Origin: Pseudomonadota bacterium
GTDB taxonomy: Bacteria > Pseudomonadota > Gammaproteobacteria > Steroidobacterales > Steroidobacteraceae
Assembly (NCBI GenBank): GCA_021838065.1
Contig: JAKCEJ010000019.1
Location: forward strand, 1-17,467
Length of the DNA stretch: 17,467 nucleotides
Direction: 5' to 3'
How positions within the stretch are numbered: the stretch's first letter is position 1; each line of letters opens with the position of its first letter. Below the pieces are notes generated by a model. The model was given only the letters and a program-made list of their open reading frames with translations, was not told the DNA's origin and did not search any database. This document shows positions 5,525 to 13,398 of this stretch, in pieces. The position numbers and the translations under genes are program-made.

Positions 5525-8500
5525 GTGATCCGAAAAGTCATCGAGCTTTCGGTCAAGAATCGCGAGCTCGTGCTGCTGCTCGCGTTCACGGTCATCGCGG
5601 TGTCGGCCTGGGCGGCCTTTCACAGCAAGCTCGATGCGGTGCCGGACCTCTCCGATACGCAGGTGCTAGTGCTGACCAATGACATGGGCCAGCCGCCGGA
5701 TGTGGTGCAGGACCAGGTGACCTATCCGCTCGAAACGGCGCTTCTGGATGTGCCGAAGGTCGAGTCGATCCGCGGCGAGAGCATGTTCGACTACTCGCTG
5801 ATCCATGTCACCTTTCAGCCTGGAACGAACCTCTACTGGGCGCGCAGCCGGGTGCTGGAATACCTCAATTACGCCAGCACCCAGTTGCCCCGCGGCGTGA
5901 CCCCGCAGCTGGGGCCGGACGCCACGGGCGTCGGTTGGGCCTACCAATATGCGCTGCTCTCCGGCTGGTATTGCGCCCAATACCCGCAGGGGATCTGGCG
6001 GGATGCGCAGACCGGCAAGTGGTACCGCTCGGCGCAGGCCGCACCTTCCGGCGCGCGCGCCCGCCTGAGGCTCGTGCGGGGTTTCACGCATGGGGGTGTG
6101 TGTCCGCTCGATGGCACCGCCCTGAAAAATGCCGATGTCAGCCTCGCGGGTCTGCGCAGCCTGCAGGACTGGTTCATGCGCTTCGAGCTCGAGGCGGTGT
6201 CCGGCGTCTCGGAGGTTGCGCCGCTCGGCGGATTCGTTCGCGAGTACCAGGTGATCATCAATCCCAACCGGATCCGCGCCTACCACCTGTCGCTTGCCCG
6301 GATCCGCCGCGCCATCCGCGACTCGAACAACGACGTCGGCGGCTCGGTGATCGAGCAGAGCGAAATCAGCTACATGGTCAGGAGCCGCGGGTACCTGAAG
6401 AACCTCAGGCAGCTCGGCGAGGTTCCGGTGGGGCGCGAGACGGACGGCACACCCATTCTCCTGCGGGACGTCGCGACGTTGCAGCTCGGTGGGCAGCAGC
6501 GGCAGGGGATCTGCGATTGGGACGGCAAGGGCGAGGCGGCTTGCGGCATCGTCGTGGTGCGTTTCCACGGCAACACCTATCGGGTGGTCGAGGCCGTCAA
6601 GCAGAAGATCGGGCAGATCCAGCGCAGCCTGCCGCCCGGGGTGCTCATCCGGACTGGATACGACCGAACACTGCTCATCAACCGTGCCATCTCGACACTG
6701 TCCGACACGTTGACGGAAGAGATGATCGTGGTCGCGCTGGTCTGCATCCTATTCCTGCTGCACGGCCGCAGCGCGCTGATCGCGATCATCGTCATTCCGA
6801 CCAGCATGCTGATCAGCCTCGCGATCCTCTACCTGATGGGCGTCAGCGCGAACATTATGAGCCTGAGCGGCATCGCCATTGCCATCGGGGTCGTGGTCGA
6901 CTCGGCGATCGTGACGGTGGAGAACGCCCACCAGCACCTCAATGCCGAGGACATGCGCATCCGCAATGGCGAAGAGCGCCGCGAGCGCTGGCAGATCATT
7001 CTGCAGGCCGCCGCGGAAGTCGCGCCGAGTCTCTTTTTCAGCCTGCTGATCCTGGCGGTGAGCTTCCTGCCGATCTTCATCCTGCCGGGCGAGAGCGGCA
7101 AGATGTTCAGTCCCCTGGCGCTCACCGGCACGTTCGCGATGGCGGCCGCAGCGATCGCCTCGATCACGCTGATCCCGGCGCTGATGGTGTATTTCATCAA
7201 ACCGAACCTGTTCCCGGGCCAGTGGTCGCGCCGGCTGCAGCTGGCGCTGGCGGTCGGGCTCGCCGCGCTCGGCGGGGTGGCCGTGCTCATCCTTGCTGCG
7301 CACTCGCCGCTGCTCGTGCGCCACCGCTGGACTGCGGCGGTCGCCACCGTGGTGCTGCTGCTGCTGCTGGCGGTTCCACAGCGCATCATCCCCGAACAGC
7401 GCAATCCGATCAGCCGGGCGCTGCAGAACGGATTCGCACCGGTATTTCGGTTTGCGATTCGATACCGCTGGGTGTTGCTGCCGGTGGCGGCCGCATTGGT
7501 GCTGTCGACCCTCTGGCCGCTCTCGCGCCTGGGCACCCAGTTCACCCCGCCGCTCTGGGAGGGTGACCTCGAATACATGCCGACCACCTATCCCGGCCTC
7601 GGTATCACCGAGGCGCGGGCGATCCTGCAGCAGACGGACAGGATCATCATGCGTTTCCCTGAGGTTGCGAGCGTATTCGGGCAGTCGGGTCGAGCGGAGA
7701 CGGCCACGGACGATGCGTCGCTCGGGATGCTCGACACCATCGTGCACCTCAAGCCCCGCGACCAATGGCCCGACGCGGCGGTTGCGCGGTTCTACCGGCA
7801 CTGGCCGCACTGGCTGCAATGGCCGTTCCGTCAGACTTTCTGGCCCGACAGGGAGCCCGTGACGGTGGACCAGCTGGAGAACGGGTTCAGCGGCCCTGCA
7901 GGTACGTTCCATGAGGGTCTTAACCAGGCGCTCGACATCCCCGGCCTGCCGCCGTACTGGACCATGCCGGTTGCCAATCGCACGAACATGGTCAATAGCG
8001 GCAGCAAGACGCTGATCGGCATCCGCGTGAGCGGCCCGGACCTGGCGGTCCTCGGCAAGCTCTCTAACGGCATCGCTCAGGCGATTACGCCGGTGCGCGG
8101 CACCCTCAGCGCCATCGCCAATCAGACGCTCGGCGGCCACTATCTGGATATCCACGTGCAGCGGGATGTCGCGGCGCGCTACGGCCTCACGGTCGGTGGC
8201 GTGCAGCGCGTCATCAGCATGGCGATCGGCGGAGAGAAGATCGGGACCATGGTGCGCGGCGTCGAGCGCTATCCGATCAATCTGCGCTATCCAGTCAACC
8301 TGCGCGACTCGCCGCAGGAGCTGCGGCAGATGCCGGTGATGCTGCCGGGCGGCGGCAGCATTGCGCTCGGCATGGTCGCGACGATACGCTACGACGGCGG
8401 CCCGCCGTCCATCGACAGCTACGATACCCGCACGGTCAACTACATCAATGTAACGACTCAGGTGTCGGACCTGGTCGGCTACGTTCATCGCGCCGAGGCG

Positions 8501-9175
8501 GCCATTGCCCGGCGCGTCATGTTACCGCCAGGATACACATACCAGTGGGTCGGGCAGTACCAGCAGATCCACGCGGCCAATCAACGCCTTGCGCTCGTCG
8601 TTCCGCTGGCGTTGCTCGCCATCGTCGTGTTGCTGTTCCTCGCCACCGGTCATCTCATGCGGGTGCTTGGCGTGCTGCTCGCCGTACCCTTCGGTCTCGT
8701 CGGGGCATTCTGGGCTCTGTGGGTCATGCACTACCAGCTGTCGGTGGCGGTTTGGGTCGGTGTCATCGCGCTGGCCGGGCTCGCGGCCGAGATGGGACTG
8801 GTGCTGCTGGTGTACCTGGACGTGAGCGTGCGGGAGGCCCGGGAGAGCGGCCGTCTGCGCAACCGCGGCGAACTGCTTGAGGCCATCAACACTGCGACAG
8901 TGCGCCGCATCCGGCCGAAGACGATGACCGTGTCAGCAGCGCTCGTCGGACTCGCGCCGCTGCTGTGGGCCCAGGGCTCGGGCGCGGACATGATGCGCCA
9001 CCTGGCCGTACCGATGATTTTCGGGCTCATCACGAGCTTCGCTCTGGAGCTGCTGGTACTGCCGACCGCGTATTACATGCTGATGAGCTACGCGCTGCGG
9101 CGTCACTTCGAGGCGCATGCTCCGCCGGACGCTGCCGAAGCGCACGCCCGGCTCAATTTGGGAGACGGCGTATGA
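5525..9175 (+). CDS. CusA/CzcA-family heavy-metal RND efflux pump, long form with three insertions
   Basis: The inner-membrane proton-driven pump, 1216 residues against about 1050 for usual CusA/CzcA proteins. Family signatures are clear: VIELSVKNRELVLLLAF at the N-terminus, the proton-relay helix with D459 (GVVVDSAIVTVENAH, equivalent to CusA D405), EGDLEYMPTTYPG, and the C-terminal RPKTMTV helix region. Methionines M735 (LGMLDT) and M822 (NRTNMVNSG) match two of the periplasmic metal-site Met of E. coli CusA (M573, M623). Compared with E. coli CusA as I recall it, the extra length is concentrated in three places. About 54 residues lie before LRSLQDWF (roughly 147-204, with C150 and CPLDGT at C193). 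About 62 residues lie around 559-620, with two extra hydrophobic helices. About 38 residues lie between M735 and M822, rich in Trp, His and Pro. GTG start with GGGAGGA upstream. Its stop overlaps the next gene's ATG. Confidence 0.93.
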   Translation: MIRKVIELSVKNRELVLLLAFTVIAVSAWAAFHSKLDAVPDLSDTQVLVLTNDMGQPPDVVQDQVTYPLETALLDVPKVESIRGESMFDYSLIHVTFQPGTNLYWARSRVLEYLNYASTQLPRGVTPQLGPDATGVGWAYQYALLSGWYCAQYPQGIWRDAQTGKWYRSAQAAPSGARARLRLVRGFTHGGVCPLDGTALKNADVSLAGLRSLQDWFMRFELEAVSGVSEVAPLGGFVREYQVIINPNRIRAYHLSLARIRRAIRDSNNDVGGSVIEQSEISYMVRSRGYLKNLRQLGEVPVGRETDGTPILLRDVATLQLGGQQRQGICDWDGKGEAACGIVVVRFHGNTYRVVEAVKQKIGQIQRSLPPGVLIRTGYDRTLLINRAISTLSDTLTEEMIVVALVCILFLLHGRSALIAIIVIPTSMLISLAILYLMGVSANIMSLSGIAIAIGVVVDSAIVTVENAHQHLNAEDMRIRNGEERRERWQIILQAAAEVAPSLFFSLLILAVSFLPIFILPGESGKMFSPLALTGTFAMAAAAIASITLIPALMVYFIKPNLFPGQWSRRLQLALAVGLAALGGVAVLILAAHSPLLVRHRWTAAVATVVLLLLLAVPQRIIPEQRNPISRALQNGFAPVFRFAIRYRWVLLPVAAALVLSTLWPLSRLGTQFTPPLWEGDLEYMPTTYPGLGITEARAILQQTDRIIMRFPEVASVFGQSGRAETATDDASLGMLDTIVHLKPRDQWPDAAVARFYRHWPHWLQWPFRQTFWPDREPVTVDQLENGFSGPAGTFHEGLNQALDIPGLPPYWTMPVANRTNMVNSGSKTLIGIRVSGPDLAVLGKLSNGIAQAITPVRGTLSAIANQTLGGHYLDIHVQRDVAARYGLTVGGVQRVISMAIGGEKIGTMVRGVERYPINLRYPVNLRDSPQELRQMPVMLPGGGSIALGMVATIRYDGGPPSIDSYDTRTVNYINVTTQVSDLVGYVHRAEAAIARRVMLPPGYTYQWVGQYQQIHAANQRLALVVPLALLAIVVLLFLATGHLMRVLGVLLAVPFGLVGAFWALWVMHYQLSVAVWVGVIALAGLAAEMGLVLLVYLDVSVREARESGRLRNRGELLEAINTATVRRIRPKTMTVSAALVGLAPLLWAQGSGADMMRHLAVPMIFGLITSFALELLVLPTAYYMLMSYALRRHFEAHAPPDAAEAHARLNLGDGV

Positions 9176-10536
9176 GGCACAGGGCCGCCAAGCGCATCTC
9201 GCTGCGCGGGTGCCTCTTGCTCGTGTCCGGCTTCGCTACCATGCTTGTGGGATGCACGTTCATCCCTCGCGGCACTGCGGCGCTTCGGCGCGAGGCGGTG
9301 CATGCGGGACGGCCATTTTCAAAGTCCCCTGAACGACGCAGACTGCCCCGGCTGTCTGCCGTACCGACTCCGGAGGAACTGGTCCGCCGCGCGCTGCGCA
9401 ACAGTCCGGATGTGGAAGCCGCTTACTGGCAGTGGCGTGCGGCGATCGAGGCCGTGTCTGAGCGGGGCACCGAGGCGACGGCCCCCGCGCTCGGTGCGAC
9501 GGTCGGGCTCAAGAACGGTGCCGCGAGCACTGGCGGAACCATGCTGCAGCTGGCCAATATGGGCAGCGCACCGATTGAATGGCCCAGCAAACCGCTGGTC
9601 GCGGCCCGCGCAGCGCTGCAACGGGCCTATGCGGCCGGCTGGAATTACCGCCGGACGCAGTTTGCGGTGCGCCGGCAAGCCCTCGATGCGTGGTACAAGC
9701 TGGTGGCGGACTCGACCATGCTGAGGCTCTTGCGTCGCGATAAGGCTCTGGTGCGCGAGCTCGATGAGTTTGCACGGGCCGCAATCGAGGCGGGCATGGC
9801 CGTACCCAGCGCGGCGCTGCGCATCGAGAACGAGCTAACCGGCCTGAACGCGAGAATTGCGGCCGTTTCGGCGCAGCTGCCCGCCGATCGGGCCGCGCTG
9901 AACCGCATCGTCGGCCGGGCTGCCGAGCGGCCGCTGCGGGTGCCGGGGGAATTGCCGCGTATCTCGGTCCCTCGCGGCACTCGGACTCGGATGCTGACGC
10001 TCGCGGTGCGCCGCAATCCGCAGCTGGCAGCGCTGCGACGTGACATCCGGGCCGGTCGGCTCGAGGTCGAACGGGCTGAGATGAACGACATTCCGGACTT
10101 CAGCCTTTCGGCCGCGGCGAGTCTGGACGGCATTGCGCAGAATCTCGGCGGCGCGATCATGGTTCCGTTCGTGCGCTATCGGGCAATCAATGCCGCCATT
10201 CGCCAGAATCGCGACTGGCTGCGGGAGACGGAGGCGCACCTACGGAGTCGGCGGCTCAGCATCGACGCACGGCTCGTGACCGATCTTGCGATGGCTCAAA
10301 GTGACGCTCGCCAGATCAGTCTCTACGAACACACCGTTCTGCCGCGCCTGGAGCGGCTGGATGAGTTCGGCCGCGTGGATGTTGAGCAGGGCCGGGCGGG
10401 GATCGGCGAGCCGGTTCGGATCGAGCGAGCGCGCATCCAGGTCCGGGAAATCCTTCTCGACTTGAGGCTTGATGAGTCCGAGCGCCTCGTCGACTTGGAC
10501 ACGCTCACGGCCGCGCGGCTCACGAGCGGCGAATGA
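9172..10536 (+). CDS. CusC/CzcC-type TolC-family outer-membrane efflux lipoprotein
   Basis: A 454-residue outer-membrane channel subunit that completes the tripartite exporter. The start ATG overlaps the pump stop (ATGA at 9172-9175), with a GGGAG ribosome binding site inside the pump gene, so translation is coupled. Residues 1-28 form a lipoprotein signal peptide: basic MRHRAAKR, a hydrophobic stretch, and the lipobox LVGC with C28 as the likely lipidated residue, as in CusC. The rest shows the TolC pattern of two long helical repeats: PEELVRRALRNSPDVEAAYW near the start of repeat one and TLAVRRNPQLAALRRDI opening repeat two, with Ala/Arg/Leu-rich coiled-coil helices and short strand segments (PDFSLSAAASLDG). 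Length is normal for the family. Gene order adaptor-pump-channel differs from E. coli cusCFBA. No small CusF-like metal chaperone is present. Confidence 0.88.
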   Translation: MRHRAAKRISLRGCLLLVSGFATMLVGCTFIPRGTAALRREAVHAGRPFSKSPERRRLPRLSAVPTPEELVRRALRNSPDVEAAYWQWRAAIEAVSERGTEATAPALGATVGLKNGAASTGGTMLQLANMGSAPIEWPSKPLVAARAALQRAYAAGWNYRRTQFAVRRQALDAWYKLVADSTMLRLLRRDKALVRELDEFARAAIEAGMAVPSAALRIENELTGLNARIAAVSAQLPADRAALNRIVGRAAERPLRVPGELPRISVPRGTRTRMLTLAVRRNPQLAALRRDIRAGRLEVERAEMNDIPDFSLSAAASLDGIAQNLGGAIMVPFVRYRAINAAIRQNRDWLRETEAHLRSRRLSIDARLVTDLAMAQSDARQISLYEHTVLPRLERLDEFGRVDVEQGRAGIGEPVRIERARIQVREILLDLRLDESERLVDLDTLTAARLTSGE

Positions 10537-10576
10537 GGAACGGTGAGTGCATTTGGATCCGTCGCAATCCGCAAGA

Positions 10577-10594
10577 CGCCTCACGCGCCTCACG
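10577..10594. repeat. Tandem 9-bp direct repeat (CGCCTCACG x2)
   Basis: Two perfect adjacent copies of CGCCTCACG lie between the convergent outer-membrane channel and CDF genes. The second copy spans the CDF stop codon (read on the minus strand at 10592-10590). It is short and may be chance; no hairpin with a T-run was found in this 53-base convergent gap. Confidence 0.5.
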
Positions 10595-11507
10595 CCTCGT
10601 GACAGGGGTGCTCGCTCTCATCGAGGCAGTGACCGCCCTCGAGCTGCACCGTCGCGTGTGTGACCCCATGGTGATCGCGCAATCGTTCGAGGATTCGCCG
10701 CAGCACCTCCTGCTGGTCCGTGTTGGCATCGATCGTGGCGTGCAGGGTCACGACGGGCGCTTCGCCGGTCATTGACCACACGTGGACGTGATGCACATCG
10801 CACACGTCCGGGACGCTTTCGAGATCGCGTACGATCGCCTCGGGATCCGCTGTGTGCGGCGCCCCTTGCAAGAGGACATGCCCGGCTTCGCGCGTCAGAC
10901 GCCAGCCGGAGCGCAGGATCAGCAACGACACCAGCAGCGATAGGATCGGGTCCGCGATCCTCCAGCCCCACTCGAGGATCATCAGCGCAGCTCCGGTGGC
11001 AGCCGCCGAGCCCAGCAAATCGCTGAGGACATGGGCGCGAGCGCCGCGCTCGTTGAGAGAGCGGGCGCCCGCCAGGGTGAGGAATCCGGCGAGGTTGGAT
11101 ACGCCGCCCAAAATCGCAATGACCAGCATCAGTTCGCCGTCGACCGCGGGCGGGGCGATGAGACGGTGCACGGCCTCTGCCATGATCCATGCCGTCAGGG
11201 CGAGGAGTATGAGGCCGTTGGTGTACGCGGCGAGAGTCTGGTACCGGCTTGAACCATAAGTGTGCCGGGCATCGGCCGGCCGTCGGCTGGCGCGAATCGC
11301 AAGCACGGCGAGCAGGAGCGAGGCGCAGTCGGCGAGCATGTGACCGGCCTCGGCGAGCAGCGCGATGGAGTTGGCGAACCATCCGCCGAGGGCTTCGACG
11401 AGCGTGAAGGTCAGGAGAATGCTGAGTGTCAGCAGCAGCCGCCGTTCGCCCGCACGGCTGCCGGGCGCATGGACATGATCGCCCGTATGGGAATGCTCGC
11501 GTGCCAC
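10590..11507 (-). CDS. CzcD/ZitB-like cation diffusion facilitator (Zn/Cd/Co exporter)
   Basis: A 305-residue inner-membrane cation/proton antiporter of the CDF family, expected to move divalent metal from cytoplasm to periplasm. Six hydrophobic segments are visible. The metal site shows the two HxxxD motifs of zinc-type CDFs: H56xxxD60 in helix 2 (GHMLAD) and H159xxxD163 in helix 5 (HVLSD). The conserved Asp of 'LLADAGHM' is Glu here (LLAEAGHM, E53). The N-terminus has several His (HSHTGDHVH). The cytoplasmic C-terminal domain (from about residue 210) carries HHVHVWSM, and the tail is Cys/His-rich (GGHC then HPCH), which would suit metal sensing or loading. The start is GTG at 11507 without a strong ribosome binding site, so it is less certain than the rest. 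It is divergent from the MerR gene and convergent with the RND operon. Confidence 0.92.
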   Translation of the reverse strand: MAREHSHTGDHVHAPGSRAGERRLLLTLSILLTFTLVEALGGWFANSIALLAEAGHMLADCASLLLAVLAIRASRRPADARHTYGSSRYQTLAAYTNGLILLALTAWIMAEAVHRLIAPPAVDGELMLVIAILGGVSNLAGFLTLAGARSLNERGARAHVLSDLLGSAAATGAALMILEWGWRIADPILSLLVSLLILRSGWRLTREAGHVLLQGAPHTADPEAIVRDLESVPDVCDVHHVHVWSMTGEAPVVTLHATIDANTDQQEVLRRILERLRDHHGVTHATVQLEGGHCLDESEHPCHEA

Positions 11508-11534
11508 GGGACTACCGGGACGGCGCAGATTCGT

Positions 11535-11563
11535 TTGCGGGGATGAGCATCGCGGCCTATCCT
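11535..11563 (+). promoter_or_regulatory. Probable sigma-70 promoter of the MerR-family gene
   Basis: TTGCGG (11535-11540) and TATCCT (11558-11563) are separated by a normal 17 bases. Transcription would start near 11570, about 20 bases before the regulator's ATG, and would run through the operator dyad at 11569-11583. This arrangement lets the regulator repress its own gene while activating the divergent CDF gene, as is typical of MerR systems. Confidence 0.5.
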
Positions 11564-11589
11564 AAAACCTATAGTGACTGGAGCTTCAA
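11559..11589 (-). promoter_or_regulatory. MerR-type promoter/operator of the CDF gene
   Basis: Read on the minus strand, TTGAAG (11589-11584) and TAGGAT (11564-11559) are separated by 19 bases, longer than the standard 17. The spacer holds an imperfect dyad, given here on the plus strand as CTATAGT-g-ACTGGAG (11569-11583), with five of seven arm positions symmetric. The long spacer and CTnnAGT arms resemble CadR/PbrR-type metal-responsive promoters. The -10 box lies about 50 bases before the CDF start. The operator overlaps the ribosome binding site region of the MerR gene. Confidence 0.7.
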
Positions 11590-11591
11590 GC

Positions 11592-12038
11592 ATGGGCGAG
11601 GTGTCCATTCCAATCGGCAAGCTGGCGCGCAGCGTGGGCTGCAAGGTCCAGACGATCCGCTATTACGAGCAGATCGGGCTGCTGCCGCCGCCGACCCGCA
11701 CGGCCGGCGCACAGCGCCGCTACGGAGAAGGGCACCGGCAGAAGCTGAGCTTCATCCGGCATGCGCGCGAACTCGGCTTTCCGCTCCCGGCAGTCCGTGA
11801 GCTGCTGGCGCTGTCGGACGAGACGGACTCGGATTGCGCCAAGGCGGATCGGATCGCCCGGCGGCAGCTCGAGGCGGTCAATCGGCGCATCGCAATGCTG
11901 AGCAGCCTGCGCTCGGAGCTCGAGCGGATGCTCCGTCACCGCCACGGGCATCGGATTCGCGATTGCCGCGTCATCGCGACCTTGGCGGATCACACCCTGT
12001 GCAGCCAGGATCATCACGCCGAACTCGCCGAATCCTGA
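11592..12038 (+). CDS. MerR-family metal-responsive transcriptional regulator (ZntR/CadR/PbrR-like)
   Basis: A 148-residue cytoplasmic activator. The N-terminal winged helix-turn-helix is typical (IGKLARSVGCKVQTIRYYEQIGLLPPPTR), then RRYGEGHRQKLSFIRHARELGF, then the long dimerisation helix. Candidate metal ligands are C82 at the start of that helix, matching the position of MerR C82, and C125 and C137 in the C-terminal loop (DCRVIATLADHTLCSQDHH), with several His nearby. Three Cys including one at the helix start indicate a soft or divalent-metal sensor rather than a redox or drug sensor. The C-terminal loop resembles regulators found beside CDF genes. ATG 11592 is preferred over GTG 11574 because GGAG (11580-11583) sits 8 bases upstream and the GTG would place coding sequence inside the operator. 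It is divergent from the CDF gene. Confidence 0.9.
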   Translation: MGEVSIPIGKLARSVGCKVQTIRYYEQIGLLPPPTRTAGAQRRYGEGHRQKLSFIRHARELGFPLPAVRELLALSDETDSDCAKADRIARRQLEAVNRRIAMLSSLRSELERMLRHRHGHRIRDCRVIATLADHTLCSQDHHAELAES

Positions 12039-12121
12039 GTCTCAAGCTCGATTGCCCGAGAAGATCGCTGGGACCGATCGTCAACGTCCGACCGTCAGGC
12101 ACCTCGCTGGAGATTATGGCC

Positions 12122-13372
12122 ATGGCCACCACACGCACCGCACCCGCTCTCGATCCGCAGTTCATCCGGGCGCAGTTTCCGGCCTTCAGCGAGCCCACGC
12201 TCGACGGGCAGGCTTTCTTCGAGAACGCCGGCGGATCGTATGCTTGCGGCGCAGTCATTCGCCGTCTGAGCGAGTACTACCGCCGGCTCAAGGTACAGCC
12301 GTACTACGCGTTCGCCGCGTCCGCCGAAGCCGGCGAATGGATGGACGCCGCGCGGGCTCGTGTCGCGGAGTATCTGGGCGTGCCGGCCGATGAGGTGCAA
12401 TTCGGTCCCTCGACCTCCCAGAACACCTACGTGCTCGCGCAGGCGTTTCGCGCCTTGCTGAAGCCCGGCGATGAGATCATCGTCACCAATCAGGATCACG
12501 AGGCCAACAGCGGCGTGTGGCGGCGGCTGGCGGAGCACGGAACAGTCGTCAAGGAGTGGCGAGTGGATCCGCAGACCGGGTGCCTCGATGTGCGGCAGCT
12601 CGATGACCTGTTGACACGCCGCACGCGGCTGCTCGCCTTTGCGCACGCCTCCAACATCGTCGGCCACGTCAATCCGGTCGCGGACATCGTTGCGCGGGCA
12701 CACGCCGCGGGCGCACTGACAGTCGTCGACGGGGTGTCCTGGGCGCCGCACGGCCTGCCGGATGTACGTGAACTGGGTGCGGATGTGTACTTGTTCTCGC
12801 TGTACAAGACCTTTGGTCCCCATCAGGGCCTCATGGTGGTGAGTCCTCGGCTCCTCGAGCAGCTCGGCAACGAGGGTCATTATTTCAACGCGGGGGAGCC
12901 GTTCAAACGGCTGGTGCCGGCCGGCGCTGATCACGCCCAGGTGGCGGCCGCGCGCGGAATCGCGGAGTACTTCGATGCCCTGGATGCGCACCATTATCCC
13001 GGCGCCGACCCTCTGCGTCGCCCGCATCGAGTCCGCGAAGCTCTGCGCGCCGCGGAACTTCCGCTGCTCGCGCAGTTGCTCGAGTTTCTCCAATCCCGAG
13101 CGGATATCCGCGTGCTGGGACCCACACGCGCCGCAGAGCGCGCGGCAACGGTCGCTTTTGTGCCGCAGTCGCTTGAGCCTGAGGAGCTCGGTAAGCGCCT
13201 GGCCAAGCGAGGGTTCATGATCGGCTACGGCGGCTTCTATGCCGTGCGCTTGCTCGAGGCGATGCGGGTCGATCCGGCGCGCGGTGTCGCGCGCATCTCC
13301 TTCGTGCACTACACGACAGCTGCCGAGATCCAGGGCCTGATCGCGGCGCTCGATGCATCACTGCAGGACTGA
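12122..13372 (+). CDS. Class V aminotransferase, cysteine desulfurase-like (TIGR01976-like)
   Basis: A 416-residue PLP enzyme of fold type I. K229 in SLYKTFGPHQG is the expected Schiff-base lysine and D203 in VVDGVSWAPHG the pyridine-nitrogen aspartate. FFENAGGSY near the N-terminus, FGPSTSQNTYVLA and HASNIVGHVNPV match the 'cysteine desulfurase-like' VC1184 subfamily. The catalytic cysteine loop of real desulfurases (SGSACTS or RxGHHCA) is absent; the aligned place reads IGYGGFYAVRLLEAM. The only cysteines visible are near residue 39 (YACGA) and in QTGCLDV. Sulfur release from cysteine is therefore unlikely, and the substrate is unknown. Two in-frame ATGs exist (12116, 12122). The second is preferred because GGAG (12109-12112) is 9 bases upstream of it and only 3 bases from the first. 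It lies 83 bases after the MerR gene, possibly not in the same operon. Confidence 0.85.
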   Translation: MATTRTAPALDPQFIRAQFPAFSEPTLDGQAFFENAGGSYACGAVIRRLSEYYRRLKVQPYYAFAASAEAGEWMDAARARVAEYLGVPADEVQFGPSTSQNTYVLAQAFRALLKPGDEIIVTNQDHEANSGVWRRLAEHGTVVKEWRVDPQTGCLDVRQLDDLLTRRTRLLAFAHASNIVGHVNPVADIVARAHAAGALTVVDGVSWAPHGLPDVRELGADVYLFSLYKTFGPHQGLMVVSPRLLEQLGNEGHYFNAGEPFKRLVPAGADHAQVAAARGIAEYFDALDAHHYPGADPLRRPHRVREALRAAELPLLAQLLEFLQSRADIRVLGPTRAAERAATVAFVPQSLEPEELGKRLAKRGFMIGYGGFYAVRLLEAMRVDPARGVARISFVHYTTAAEIQGLIAALDASLQD

Positions 13373-13398
13373 GCCGATGAGCCCGGCCCGGGCAAGCC

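Noticed and set aside
5935..7566. 543-residue plus-strand frame inside the pump gene
   Set aside because: Out-of-frame shadow of the pump with Arg/Gly/Ala-biased composition and no domain.
6749..8488. 579-residue minus-strand frame inside the pump gene
   Set aside because: Arg/His/Asp-rich low-complexity translation typical of the antisense of a GC-rich membrane protein gene; the pump frame is unmistakable.
13381..13393. GCCCGGcCCGGGC as a terminator between convergent genes
   Set aside because: Six-base arms with a one-base loop cannot fold as a usual hairpin and no T-run follows on either strand.
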